In this document: positions 34,270 through 43,739 of the stretch, piece after piece
Position numbering within the stretch: position 1 is the first letter of the stretch
How the letters are laid out: every line of letters begins with the position of its first letter
NCBI GenBank assembly: GCA_025774245.1
Contig: JALGWI010000002.1
Location: forward strand, 1-64,000
Reading direction: 5' to 3'
Origin: a bacterium
Lineage (GTDB): Bacteria > Joyebacterota > Joyebacteria > Joyebacterales > Joyebacteraceae
Length of the DNA: 64,000 nucleotides
Notes under the pieces: model-generated
Told to the model about the DNA's origin: nothing
The model's input: only the letters and a program-made list of their open reading frames with translations
Database searches by the model: none
Made by a program: the position numbers and the translations under genes

Positions 34270-35877
34270 TCAGGCCGACTCGAGCGCCCGCTTCAGAACG
34301 CCCGCCGCCACGGCGGGATCGGCGCGACCGCCGGTCTCTTTCATAACGAGGCCCATGAAGTGGCCGAGGAGCTTCGTCTCGCCCGCCCGATAGCGCTCGA
34401 CGGTGGCGCTCTCGGACTCGAGGACGCCCCGAACGACCTCCTCGAGCGCGGCTTCGTCGGAGAGCTGCGCGAGCCCGAGCCGCTCAATCAGAACGTCGAT
34501 CGGATCGGCCGACTCGATCGCCTCCTCGAAGAGCCGCCTCGCCGCCGGCTCGTTGACGTCGCCCTCGATCCTCGGCCGGAGAACCCCCGCGAACCTGGAC
34601 GGCGGCATCCGGGTCGAGGCAAGCTCACGGAGGTCCACTCCGTCCGAAGCGTTGAGCCAACCGCCGAGCGTTCCCATCACCCAGTTGCTGACCGTCTTCG
34701 CGATGCCCGCGAGATCGGCTGCTCCCTCGGGGCGGCCGAGCCCCGCGAGCCGCGCGCGTCCTTCGAGGGCCGATTCGAAGTCGACGTCCCCGGTCTCGAA
34801 GTCGACGTCTCCCGTCCCGCCTGACGCGCCGTCCGTCTCCAGTTCCGGGTGCGTCAGTCGCAGAAGCTCGCGAAGCGAGACCTCATAGAAGACGGCGGTC
34901 GGAAGCTCCGCCGTGAGCACGCCGGCGTCGTACTCCGGAAGGCCGTACCACGACCGGAAGCGCTCGCGCATCGCGTTCGGAAGCTCCGGCATCCGCGCTC
35001 GCACGCGCTCGAGCCAGGCGTCGTCGATCGCGACGTCGAGGAGGTCGGGCTCCGGGAAGTAGCGGTAGTCCGACTCTATCTCCTTCGAGCGCATCGCCGT
35101 CACGCGCTCGGCCGTCTCGTCCCAGAGGAGCGTCTCGTGCACGACCTCTCCGCCTCCGGCGACGACCGCCGACTGCCGGTCGATCTCGTGGCGAAGGGCC
35201 TTCCTGACCGCCCGAAACGAGTTCAGGTTCTTGATCTCGGTCGGCGTGTGGAGCCCGTCGCTCCCGCGCGGGCGGACGGAGACGTTCGTGTCGAATCGGA
35301 GGCTCCCCTCGTGCATGTTCCCCGTCGCGACGCCGAGGAAGACGAGGATCCGCCGCAGGCTCGTCAGGAAGAGGTCGGCCTCTTCGACGCTCCTGATGTC
35401 AGGCTGCGTCACGATCTCCACGAGCGGGACGCCGCAGCGGTTCATGTCGACGAGGCTCACGCTCCGACCGTCGCGCTCGACGTGGACCGTCTTCCCGGCG
35501 TCTTCCTCGATGTGGACCTGACGGATCCGCACGCGCCTCACGCCCCCCGCGGTCTCGACGTCGAGGTGGCCGTCGGTCGCCAGAGGCGCGTCGTGCTGCG
35601 TGATCTGGTAGCCCTTCGGGAGATCCGGGTAGAAGTAGTTCTTGCGCGCGAATCCCATCCGCTGTGCGACCGTGGCGTCGAGGGCGAGCGCGACCCGGAT
35701 GCCGCGCTCGACGACCTCGCGGGAGAGGACCGGCAGCACGCCCGGCATGCCGAGACAGACCGGACAGACGCGGCTGTTCGGTCTCCCGCCCACGCCGCTC
35801 CCGGAAGCGCAAAAGATCTTCGTGCGCGTCGAGAGCTGCGCGTGCACCTCGAAGCCTATGACGGGCTCGAACTCCAG
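34270..35877 (-). CDS. gatB: Asp-tRNA(Asn)/Glu-tRNA(Gln) amidotransferase subunit B
   Basis: The kinase/tRNA-binding subunit of GatCAB, which converts mischarged Glu-tRNA-Gln and Asp-tRNA-Asn to the amidated forms. The family start FEPVIGFEVHAQLSTRTKIFC, the VCPVCLGMPGVLP zinc segment and the YFPEPDL motif are clear. The C-terminal YqeY-like domain ends ...GGRADPAVAAGVLKRAL. The only in-frame conventional start upstream is at 36036, inside gatA, which adds ~53 Arg/Pro-rich residues. A perfect AAGGAGG sits five nt before a CTG at 35877, exactly at the family N-terminus, so CTG initiation is proposed. A 17-bp tandem repeat fills the gap after gatA. Confidence 0.93.
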   Translation of the reverse strand: MEFEPVIGFEVHAQLSTRTKIFCASGSGVGGRPNSRVCPVCLGMPGVLPVLSREVVERGIRVALALDATVAQRMGFARKNYFYPDLPKGYQITQHDAPLATDGHLDVETAGGVRRVRIRQVHIEEDAGKTVHVERDGRSVSLVDMNRCGVPLVEIVTQPDIRSVEEADLFLTSLRRILVFLGVATGNMHEGSLRFDTNVSVRPRGSDGLHTPTEIKNLNSFRAVRKALRHEIDRQSAVVAGGGEVVHETLLWDETAERVTAMRSKEIESDYRYFPEPDLLDVAIDDAWLERVRARMPELPNAMRERFRSWYGLPEYDAGVLTAELPTAVFYEVSLRELLRLTHPELETDGASGGTGDVDFETGDVDFESALEGRARLAGLGRPEGAADLAGIAKTVSNWVMGTLGGWLNASDGVDLRELASTRMPPSRFAGVLRPRIEGDVNEPAARRLFEEAIESADPIDVLIERLGLAQLSDEAALEEVVRGVLESESATVERYRAGETKLLGHFMGLVMKETGGRADPAVAAGVLKRALESA

Positions 35878-35914
35878 AGACGCCTCCTTCGGAGAACCGC
35901 GGCCAGGGCGCCGG

Positions 35915-35998
35915 GGAGCCGGGCGACGACGGTGGCCGGAGAACGACGCTGGCCAGAGAGCGACGGTGGCCAGACAACGACGCCGGCCCGGCGACGCC
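35915..35998. repeat. 17-bp tandem repeats in the gatA-gatB gap
   Basis: Three well-matched 17-bp units occupy 35932-35948, 35949-35965 and 35966-35982. In plus-strand reading they are GTGGCCGGAGAACGACG, CTGGCCAGAGAGCGACG and GTGGCCAGACAACGACG. Degenerate copies flank them on both sides, filling the space from the gatA stop to near the gatB RBS. The unit is not a multiple of three, which argues against this stretch being coding. Confidence 0.75.
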
Positions 35999-37462
35999 TC
36001 AGAGCCCGGGCGGTCTCCTCGCGCCGCCGACCCCACGCTCGCACGCGGACGCCAGGCGGAACATCGTGGACTCCCGGAACCTGTCGACCATGATCTGAAA
36101 CCCCACGGGGAGGCCGTCGTTGCACACGCCGCAGGGGACCGAGATCGCCGGGACGCCTGCCAGGTTCGCGTGAACCGTGTAGGCGTCCGAGAGGTACATC
36201 TCGAGCGGGTCGTCGATCCGCTCGCCGATGCGGAACGCGGCCGTGGGCGACGTCGGCGACACGATCGCGTCGACCTCGTCGAACGCCCGGTCGAAATCGC
36301 TCGCGATGAGGGCCCGCACCCGCTGGGCCTTCAGATAGTAGGCCTCGCGGTAGCCGGCCGATAGCGCGTAGGTCCCGAGCATGATGCGGCGTCGGACCTC
36401 CGCGCCGAACCCCGCGCTCCGCGTGCGGGCGTACGCGCCGAAGATGTCGGCCGCGTCCTCGGACCGGTACCCGTATTTCATCCCGTCGTACCGCGCGAGG
36501 TTCGACGAGGCCTCCGCGTCGGCGACGATGTAGTAGCTCGCGATGCCGTAGGCGAGATGTGGGAGCGAGAGCGGCACGGCCCGGGCGCCGAGCTCCTTGA
36601 GGACATCGAGCGCGTCGAGGACGGTCGACGCCACATCGGCAGAGAGCCCCTCGGCGAAGTACTCCTCGGGAACGCCGATCGTGAGGCCCTCGCAGCCGAG
36701 ATCGAGATCGGCGAGGAGATCGGGGACCTCCTTCGCGGCCGTCGTCGCGTCGCGCGGATCCTCGCCGGCGATGGCGCCCAGAAGCGCGGCGGCGCCCTCG
36801 ACGTCCTTCGAGATGGGGCCGATCTGGTCGAGCGACGAGGCGAACGCGATGAGACCGTAGCGCGAGACGCGGCCGTAGGTCGGCTTCACGCCGACGACGC
36901 CGCAGAACCCGGCGGGCTGCCGCACCGATCCGCCGGTGTCGGAACCGAGCGCGAGGAGGACCTCGCCGGCTGCGACTGCCGCGGCCGACCCGCCGCTCGA
37001 ACCGCCGGGAACGCGATCGAGATCCCACGGGTTCCTCGTCGGGCCGAACGCCGAGTTCTCGTTGGACGAGCCCATGCCGAACTCGTCCATGTTCGTCTTC
37101 CCGACGACAAGCGCCCCGGCCCGCCTGAGCCGCGCCACGACCGTCGCGTCGTAGGGCGGAACGAAGCCCTCGAGGATGCGCGAGGCCGCGGTGGTCGCGA
37201 GACCCCGCGTCACGATGTTGTCCTTGACCGCGACGGGAATCCCCGCGAGGCAACCGAGCGCGTCGCCGCGCGCTCGTGCCCGGTCGATCTCGTCGGCCTC
37301 GGCGAGCACCTCGCCGCGCTCGCGCACGGTCAGGAATGCCGAGATCTTGGGCTCGACCGCGTCGATCCGGTCGAACGCCGCTTCGATGAGATCGCGGGCG
37401 GCGAACTCCCCTCGGTCGAGGCCGCGCCTGGCCTCGGAGAACGTCAGTTCGTGAAGTTCCAA
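35999..37462 (-). CDS. gatA: Asp-tRNA(Asn)/Glu-tRNA(Gln) amidotransferase subunit A
   Basis: The glutaminase/amidase subunit of GatCAB, 487 residues. The amidase-signature Lys-Ser-Ser triad is visible in AVKDNI, GGSSGGSAAAVAAG and GSDTGGSVRQPAGFCG. The usual ATTAASRIL and GSSNENSAFGPTRNPWD blocks precede it. It follows gatC by 48 nt and precedes gatB in the order pcrA-gatC-gatA-gatB. The presence of GatCAB implies the indirect route to Gln-tRNA and/or Asn-tRNA in this organism. Confidence 0.96.
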   Translation of the reverse strand: MELHELTFSEARRGLDRGEFAARDLIEAAFDRIDAVEPKISAFLTVRERGEVLAEADEIDRARARGDALGCLAGIPVAVKDNIVTRGLATTAASRILEGFVPPYDATVVARLRRAGALVVGKTNMDEFGMGSSNENSAFGPTRNPWDLDRVPGGSSGGSAAAVAAGEVLLALGSDTGGSVRQPAGFCGVVGVKPTYGRVSRYGLIAFASSLDQIGPISKDVEGAAALLGAIAGEDPRDATTAAKEVPDLLADLDLGCEGLTIGVPEEYFAEGLSADVASTVLDALDVLKELGARAVPLSLPHLAYGIASYYIVADAEASSNLARYDGMKYGYRSEDAADIFGAYARTRSAGFGAEVRRRIMLGTYALSAGYREAYYLKAQRVRALIASDFDRAFDEVDAIVSPTSPTAAFRIGERIDDPLEMYLSDAYTVHANLAGVPAISVPCGVCNDGLPVGFQIMVDRFRESTMFRLASACERGVGGARRPPGL

Positions 37463-37510
37463 ATCGAGAGCACGGACCTCCGCGCCGGACGGACGGGCGT
37501 GCCCGCGGCG

Positions 37511-37804
37511 CTAGTCCTCTGGCAGGAAGCCCGGCACGAGGAAGTAATCGCCTTCGCGGTCCGGCGCGTTCGCGAGAGCCTCGTCGACTCCGAGCGGGAC
37601 TTCGGGCTCGTCGTCCCGAAGCACGTTCCCCTGCACTCGGGTACGGAACAGGGGTCCCACTCCGTCGGTGTCGAGCCCCCCGAGCCGCTCGCAGTACTCC
37701 AGTATCTCGCTCATCTCTTCGGCGAGACCCGCGAGCTCCTCGTCGGAGAACTCGAGCCTCGCGAGCGCCGCGACGTGTCTGACGTCTTCGACCGTGACGG
37801 CCAT
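37511..37804 (-). CDS. gatC: Asp-tRNA(Asn)/Glu-tRNA(Gln) amidotransferase subunit C
   Basis: The small scaffold subunit of GatCAB that wraps between A and B. The 97 residues begin MAVTVEDVRHVAALARLEFS, the standard GatC opening, and contain the middle LGGLDTDGVGPLF and the tail AxREGDYFLVPGFL, all typical. GGAGGAGATGGGCG precedes the ATG. It lies 31 nt after pcrA and 48 nt before gatA on the same strand. Confidence 0.95.
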   Translation of the reverse strand: MAVTVEDVRHVAALARLEFSDEELAGLAEEMSEILEYCERLGGLDTDGVGPLFRTRVQGNVLRDDEPEVPLGVDEALANAPDREGDYFLVPGFLPED

Positions 37805-37835
37805 CGCCCATCTCCTCCGGGCCGGGTGCGCCGCG

Positions 37836-40061
37836 TCAACCAGTAACGGGCGTGAGTTTGCCGTACCTTACCATGATCCTCTTCTCGATGTCATCGGCGA
37901 ACCGGACCCGCACGATCGCGTCGGGACCGACCCCGGACACATCCAGCACGACGCCCTCTCCCCAGGTGGGGTGCGCGACCCTGGCGCCGGGCGCGAGCGC
38001 GACCTCCTCCTGCGAGAATCCTTCGTAGTCGGGGAAGACGTCGGCCCTCGCGCGTCTCGCCGGGCGCCGGGGCGTCGCCCCCGCCGCCGGCCGGCTTCTC
38101 GCCACGGCGAACGAGACCGTCTCGAGGTGCTCGGGCTCGATCTCGTCGAGGAATCGCGACGGCGCCCGCATGTCGGTGACGCCTGCCCTGCGGCGTGTGT
38201 CGGCACAGAAGATGCGGAGCTCGTCCATGGCGCGCGTCATGCCGACGTAGAACAGGCGGCGTTCCTCCTCCAGCTCGTCGTCGTCCTCGTACGCGGACAC
38301 GTGCGGCAGGAGCCCGTCCTCAAGTCCGGGGATGATGACGACCGGGAACTCGAGCCCCTTCGCGTTGTGGAGGGTCATGAGCGAGACCGCGATCGCCTGG
38401 TCGTCCCAGCGATCGATGTCCGCGACGAGAGAGACCTGCTCGAGGAACGCGCCGAGGCTCTCCTCCCCGCTCGCGTCGATGAACTCGCTTGCTGCCGACA
38501 CGAGCTCCTCCACGTTGGCGAGCCGCTGCGAGGCGTCCTCGCTCTTCCGGCCCTCGAGCCACGTGACGTAGCCGGACTCCTCGACGACCTTCGTGACGAT
38601 CTCTGCGGCCGGCGCGCTCTCGGCGAGGGCGCGGAGGCGTCCGAACGTCGCGGCGAGGGCGGTCGCCGACTTCGCCGCCGAGGCGGGGATTCCGTCGATC
38701 TCGACCGCCACGCCCAGGACCTCGAGCAGCGTAATGCCCCGCTCGGCCGCCGCGGCGGCGAGCCTCTCGGCGCTCTTCTCACCGATCTTTCTGGGCGGGA
38801 CGTTGAGGATCCTGGCGAGGCTCACCCCGTCGGCCGGATTCGCGATCACGCGGAGGTACGCGAGGACGTCCTTGACCTCGGCGCGCTCGTAGAACCGGAC
38901 ACCGCCGATGATATCGTACGGGATCCCGCCCCGCCTGAGGCTGTCTTCGATCACCCTCGACTGGGCGTGCGTCCTGTAGAGGACGGCGAAGTCGTGGTAG
39001 TTCCTCTCCCCCTCGCCCACCCGCGCGAGGACCGCGTCCCGGATCGCGTCGGCCTCCTGGTACTCGTTCGAAACGCGAGCGAGCGTCACCGGCAATCCGG
39101 CGTCGCGCTCGGTCCAGAGCTTCTTCTCCTTGCGCCTCGCGTTCCGGGCGACGACGTCGTGCGCGGCGTCGAGGATGTTCCTGGTCGAACGGTAGTTCTG
39201 CTCGAGCGCCAGGACCCTGGCGTCGGGATGGTCCTTCTCGAAATCGAGGATGTTCGTGATGTCGGCGCCGCGCCAGCCGTAGATCGACTGGTCGTCGTCC
39301 CCGACGACGCAGATGTTCCGGTGGTGTCCGGAGAGCAGATTCACCAGCGCGTACTGGGCGTGGCTCGTGTCCTGGTACTCGTCGACGAGCACGTGCTCGA
39401 AGCGCGTCGAGTACGCGGTAAGGACGGGCGGGTTCTCCCGGAACAGCTCGACGGCGCGCATGATCAGATCGTCGAAGTCGAGCGCGTTGTTGCGGACGAG
39501 GCCCTTCTCGTACTCCGCGTAGACCTTCGCCACGCACTCCTCGAAGTAGCCTCCGCCCTCGGACGCGTACGCCTGCGCCGTGAGGAGCCGGTCCTTCGCC
39601 CGCGAGATCGCCGACAGAATCGCCTTCGGCGCGAAGACCGACGCGGCGACGCCCGCCTTCTCCATGCACTCTTTCACGAGATCGATCTGATCGGTGCCGT
39701 CGTAGATCGAGAAGGCCGGCGTCCACCAGCCCCAGCGGGCCTCGATCCTGAGCATCCTCGCGCACATCGAGTGGAACGTCCCGACCCACGCGAGCCCTGC
39801 GTCGGACCCGACGAGCGCCGCGATCCTCCGCCTCATCTCCTCGGCAGCCTTGTTCGTGAAGGTGACCGCGAGGATGCGCCGCGGGCTCACGCCGAGCTCT
39901 TTGACCAGATACGCGATCCGGTAGGTCAGGACGCGCGTCTTGCCGCTCCCGGCTCCCGCGAGCACAAGGAGCGGCCCGTCGCCATGACGGACCGCGGCCT
40001 CCTGAACCTCGTTGAGATCATTGAGAAAGTCCGTCGCCAGTCTGAGACCTCCGATCGTCAT
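37836..40061 (-). CDS. pcrA: ATP-dependent DNA helicase PcrA/UvrD
   Basis: An SF1A 3'-5' helicase for repair and replication-fork maintenance, 741 residues. Motifs in order: LNEVQEAAV (Q motif), GAGSGKTR (Walker A), TFTNKAAEEM (Ia), DEYQD (II), GDDDQSIYGWRGA (III), QNYRST (IV), MTLHNAKGLEFPVV (V) and EERRLFYVGMTRA (VI). The C-terminal ~60 residues (APGARVAHPTWGEGVVLDV) are the Tudor-like RNA-polymerase-binding domain of PcrA-type proteins. The start is taken at ATG 40061; the RBS is not strong. It heads the pcrA-gatCAB transcript. Confidence 0.95.
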   Translation of the reverse strand: MTIGGLRLATDFLNDLNEVQEAAVRHGDGPLLVLAGAGSGKTRVLTYRIAYLVKELGVSPRRILAVTFTNKAAEEMRRRIAALVGSDAGLAWVGTFHSMCARMLRIEARWGWWTPAFSIYDGTDQIDLVKECMEKAGVAASVFAPKAILSAISRAKDRLLTAQAYASEGGGYFEECVAKVYAEYEKGLVRNNALDFDDLIMRAVELFRENPPVLTAYSTRFEHVLVDEYQDTSHAQYALVNLLSGHHRNICVVGDDDQSIYGWRGADITNILDFEKDHPDARVLALEQNYRSTRNILDAAHDVVARNARRKEKKLWTERDAGLPVTLARVSNEYQEADAIRDAVLARVGEGERNYHDFAVLYRTHAQSRVIEDSLRRGGIPYDIIGGVRFYERAEVKDVLAYLRVIANPADGVSLARILNVPPRKIGEKSAERLAAAAAERGITLLEVLGVAVEIDGIPASAAKSATALAATFGRLRALAESAPAAEIVTKVVEESGYVTWLEGRKSEDASQRLANVEELVSAASEFIDASGEESLGAFLEQVSLVADIDRWDDQAIAVSLMTLHNAKGLEFPVVIIPGLEDGLLPHVSAYEDDDELEEERRLFYVGMTRAMDELRIFCADTRRRAGVTDMRAPSRFLDEIEPEHLETVSFAVARSRPAAGATPRRPARRARADVFPDYEGFSQEEVALAPGARVAHPTWGEGVVLDVSGVGPDAIVRVRFADDIEKRIMVRYGKLTPVTG

Positions 40062-40208
40062 CGGGGGGAGGGCGGCGACCCGGCGGGCGACCCGGAAAGA
40101 GCAGCACGTCCGGCGACCGGGCCCGCGATTCGCGCGGCGGTCGGTCCGGCCGGCTACCCGTCCGGATGCTCGGCCCGAATCCCGGGGCGTCGCTGTCAGG
40201 GGAACGCT

Positions 40209-40892
40209 CTAGAACTCCGCGCCCATCGCGAAGTGCATCCGCATCGGTCCGCTCGTCCTGCCGTTGCTCGGCCACGCCCAGTCGAACCGCAGGACGAAAT
40301 AGCCGAGGTTTATGCGGGCGCCGAACCCGTAGGCGGCCATGATGTCGTCGAGCCGCCGTCCCAGAGCCCCACTCGAGACGCCCCGGAACTTCTCTTCCCA
40401 CGCCGCGCCGGCGTCGAGAAACACCACGCCACGCACGTTCCACAGCGCCAGGGGAAGCGGTGATCCGATCTCGAGACGGCGAAGCAGGGGGAACCTCAGC
40501 TCGATGCTGGTGAGGATGAGATTGTGGCCCCGGAACTGGAAGTCCCCGAACCCCCTGAGGCCGTTGACGCCGCCCATGTAGAAGTACTGGGCGCTCTGGG
40601 ACGAGCTGCGCGCCCCGAGGAACTTCAGCGCAAGCGTGTGCTCCGGCCCGATCCTCACGTACTTCCTGATGTCGCCGACCGCCGAGAGGTAGTCGAAGCT
40701 CCCGTCGGGATCCCAGCCCTTCGAGAGGGAGATCGAGTACCTGCCCCCTCCGACGGGCCCGACGGAACCCCAGAGCGTCGTGTCGTTGACGAGCCGGACG
40801 CTCGGGATGAGGAGCTGCCTTCTCTCCTGTTCCTCGGTCGGCTCGATGTAGCCCTCGTCGTTCTCGGCCAGGTACTTCCTGTCGATCGACAT
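40209..40892 (-). CDS. C-terminal Omp85/BamA-type barrel fragment of the frameshifted gene
   Basis: The last 227 codons of the barrel in their own frame, opening at MSIDRKYLAENDEGY. The Omp85 signature MGGVNGLRGFGDFQFRG and the closing strands YFVLRFDWAW...MRMHFAMGAEF are intact, ending in the aromatic Phe typical of outer-membrane barrels. No RBS precedes its ATG, so it is unlikely to be an independent gene. Confidence 0.75.
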   Translation of the reverse strand: MSIDRKYLAENDEGYIEPTEEQERRQLLIPSVRLVNDTTLWGSVGPVGGGRYSISLSKGWDPDGSFDYLSAVGDIRKYVRIGPEHTLALKFLGARSSSQSAQYFYMGGVNGLRGFGDFQFRGHNLILTSIELRFPLLRRLEIGSPLPLALWNVRGVVFLDAGAAWEEKFRGVSSGALGRRLDDIMAAYGFGARINLGYFVLRFDWAWPSNGRTSGPMRMHFAMGAEF

Positions 40893-40943
40893 CGCCGCGA
40901 GGTCGAACTCGATCCGACATCGCCGCGAGGTCGAACTCGATCC
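40888..40943. repeat. 28-bp perfect tandem duplication causing a frameshift
   Basis: Positions 40888-40915 and 40916-40943 are identical 28-bp copies starting GACATCGCCGCGAGG and ending ACTCGATCC. Because 28 is not a multiple of three, the second copy shifts the reading frame of the surrounding gene; deleting one copy restores it. Confidence 0.95.
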
Positions 40944-43633
40944 GCGTGAACTTGCTGAACGGGTATTCGAGCGACGCGGTGGCGCCGAAGCTGCGCTCCG
41001 TGAAGTAGCGCCTCTTGCCCAGGTACTCGCCCAGCTGGGTGCGGTCCGAGTAGTAGTTCTCGGTGAAATTGTAGAGCCCGATGGAGTAGTTGAAACGGTG
41101 CGAGAGGTTCTCGTACCGGACGTACAAGTTGCTGGCCTCGATGCTCGTGAAGAGGTCGGCCGCGATGTAGAACCGGTGGTTGCCGAGGACGTCGCTGATG
41201 GCGATCTCGGCGCCGGCGGAGAACCCGAAACTCGACGTGTACGCGAGCCCGCCGGTCACGTAGTCCGGCGCGAACCGGGGCCTGTACGGCTCGATCTTCC
41301 CGAGGTCCCTCGGCTCGTCCTCCATGTCCGCGCCCGGCGTGTGGACGCCGGAGGCCTTGGCGTACGCCTCGCGGGCCTTCGCCACGGCGTCGTCGTCCCG
41401 GTCGTCATCGTAGTCCGACCCGTCCGCGTACTGCTCCGAACTCCCGGGCGCGCTCTCGTCCGAAGCGTCGGACGTGGCTTCTCCGCCGCTCTCGAACCGG
41501 TCCCCGTCAAGCGCGTCCGGGTCCTCGTGAGGACCCTCACCGCCGTAGACACGCTCCGGCTCTCCGGTCCCCTCGCTCGCTCCGCCGTTGCGCTCTTCCG
41601 CAGCAGTCTGTCCGGCGAACAGCTTCCCGTTGCCGTTCCCGTTGCCATTCCCCGCGCCCGCATGCCCTGACGGGTTTCCGCCGAGGGGCGGACCTTCCGC
41701 CACGGCGACCGCCGCCGCGCCGACCGCGGCCGCCCCCGCGGGGGCGGGAGACGGACCGATGAAATCGGCCTCGGCGATCACCTCGACGTCGGGCCTCGTC
41801 GGCTCGTCGGGAACCTCCTGCTTGATGCTCGGGAACCACCCGTTCTCGTCGATCACCTCTTCGAAGCGGGAGAGCGGGTTCTTGACCACGGCGATGTCCC
41901 AGCCGCCCTCGCTGTACAGCTGGAACGCGGCCCAGTCGGCCTCGCGCGCCCAGCTCGGCGCCTTGGCCCCGCCGAGAAGATCGGTGGCCAACACGCTCAA
42001 CCCGGTCTCCAGGTCGGCCATGTAGATCGCGGGCGAGCCGTGCATGTCGGACCCGTAGGCCATGAGCTCCCCGTGGTGTGCCCAGGCGGGCGACCCGTCG
42101 CGGCCGGGCGTCGCCACCAGTCGGGTGACCTCGAGCGTCTCGATGTCCATGGAGTAGATGTCGTAGTCGCGCCTGAAGCCCATTTCGGGCGGGGAGTCGC
42201 GATCGGACGAGAAGGCGACCTTCGATCCGTCGGGCGACCACTCGGGATCGCGCTCGTCGAAGAAGTCGTCGGTGAGCTGCCGGGGCTCGGCGCCGTCGAC
42301 GTCGGTCAGGTAGAGGTCGGACGCCCCGTTCTTCAAGCCGACGAAGACGATGCTGCGGCCGTCAGGAGACCAGGAGGGCGTGAATATCCCGTCGAGGTCG
42401 TACCGGTGGCTCGCGACGATGTCCCCGGACTCGGCGTCGGCGAAGTGGAGCGCGTCGCTCCTGCCCGCCTTCGTCGCGAAGCAGATCTGGCTCGCGTCGG
42501 GCGACCAGGCGAACCCGGTCCGGAGAATGTGAAGCGCCTCGAACTCGTCGGTCACCTCTCCGCTCACCACGTGGTGAAGCGTCCTGCCATCGAGGGTCGA
42601 GGACACGAAGACGTTCGCCGTCCGGTTCCTGTCGGACACGAAGACGACCTTCTTCCCGTCCGGCGAGATCGCGGGGCCGAAGTTGAAGTACGAGTCGTCC
42701 TCGCGATGGTCCGTCACGAACGTCGCGAGCCGGTCGCCGTCGTCGCGCTCGGTCACCTCCGGCCAGTACTTCTCCTGGAGCCATTCGTGCCATTCCTCGG
42801 AGAGCTCCGGCGTCATGAGGCCGATCGTCTCGCGGAGCGCGGCGTCGAGGTTGTGTGTCTTGGCGATCGCCTTGACGATCTCCGCGATCTTCTCGCGGCC
42901 GTAGCGCTCCGCGATGAAGTTGAGGACCGACTGACCTCCCTTGTAGACGAGGTACCCGCCGTAGAGATACTCGAGAGGAACGACCAGGTCGGAGACCGTG
43001 AGGTCCCGGAGAATCATCTCGGCCTCGGGGTCCCACCCCATGGACGTGTACTCGGCGAGACCCTCGACGAACCAGAGCGGCACGGGGTTCGTGTACGCCT
43101 GCCGGATGACGGACTCGACGAGCCCGCCGTAGACGATGTCGAACATGAAGACGTGGGTGAGCTCGTGGTAGAGGACGTGGCGCAGGTCGTCGTACGAGCC
43201 GGTGAAGGGGATCACCACGCGGTTCTTGAAGAGCTCCGTGAAGCCGCCGACCGTCTCCTCGACGTGAGACAGGGAGACGTTCGTCTGCTGGAACTCGTTG
43301 TGGGAATTGTAGAGGATGATGGGGATGATCGCCGTGAGCTCGTGGCCCAGCAGAACCTCGAAGTCCGCGTTCGCGTCCTCGATGATCTGGCTGGCGGCGT
43401 CGGCGATGTCCTCGCCGCCCTCATAGAAGTAGACGTCGAAGTGCTCTGTGTGGATGATCCGCCAGTCGAAGCTCCTGTACTGGACCTTGTTGCGGCCGAA
43501 CGCCGTGTCGGCGGACGCGCCGTGGGCGCAGAGGAGCGCCACGAGCACGATCGCCACGACGAACGCCGAACGTCTTGATCTGGCCATGTTCAGTCTGCGC
43601 ATGGTTCTGTCCGAGCTCCGGCCGTCACTACTG

Positions 43634-43662
43634 ATTCTAGACCTATGTCCGGGTTCTGTCAA
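43634..43662 (-). promoter_or_regulatory. promoter of the peptidase/Omp85 gene
   Basis: The minus strand reads TTGACA (43662-43657), a 17-nt spacer and TAGAAT (43639-43634). It is among the best promoter matches in the window. The leader to ATG 43602 is about 25 nt. Confidence 0.8.
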
Positions 43663-43677
43663 CCGTTACGGTTGACT
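43659..43677. promoter_or_regulatory. palindromic operator-like site between divergent promoters
   Basis: GTCAACCGTtACGGTTGAC is a perfect 9-1-9 inverted repeat. Its two outer arms overlap the -35 boxes of the leftward promoter (43657-43662) and the rightward promoter (43672-43677). A dimeric regulator bound here would block both, but the symmetry may simply reflect two back-to-back TTGAC boxes. Confidence 0.5.
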
Positions 43678-43700
43678 TCCTGGAAGGACGCCGTCATGAT
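43672..43700 (+). promoter_or_regulatory. promoter of the lipoprotein gene
   Basis: TTGACT (43672-43677), a 17-nt spacer and CATGAT (43695-43700, four of six matches to consensus). The leader to ATG 43740 is about 33 nt. Confidence 0.5.
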
Positions 43701-43739
43701 GGAGCCCATTGAGTGCAGGAATCGGTCCCCGGAGAATCC

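Larger units (their letters stand above)
40209..43602 (-). pseudogene. metallopeptidase/beta-propeller/Omp85-barrel gene broken by a frameshift
   Basis: Encodes an exported three-part protein. A signal peptide lies at ~10-31. A peptidase MA-like domain carries the zinc motif HELTH (HVLYHELTHVFMF). A TolB/PD40 propeller has repeated blades such as FNFGPAISPDGKKVVFVSDR and WSPDGSKVAFSSDR. An acidic low-complexity stretch follows, then an Omp85/BamA-type barrel. The frame is intact from 43602 to about 40916, where a 28-bp tandem duplication shifts it; reading then runs as Arg-rich nonsense to 40018, over the start of pcrA. Without one copy the frame continues as ...FDLAAMSIDRKYLAEND to the barrel end at 40209 (HFAMGAEF). 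It could be a recent null mutation, a phase switch or an assembly error. ATG 43602 is chosen for the signal peptide. Confidence 0.85.

Noticed and set aside
40018-40208. Coding extension of the peptidase/Omp85 frame past 40209
   Set aside because: Beyond the 28-bp duplication this frame is out of register and Arg/Pro-rich, and it runs over the pcrA start; it is not real protein sequence.
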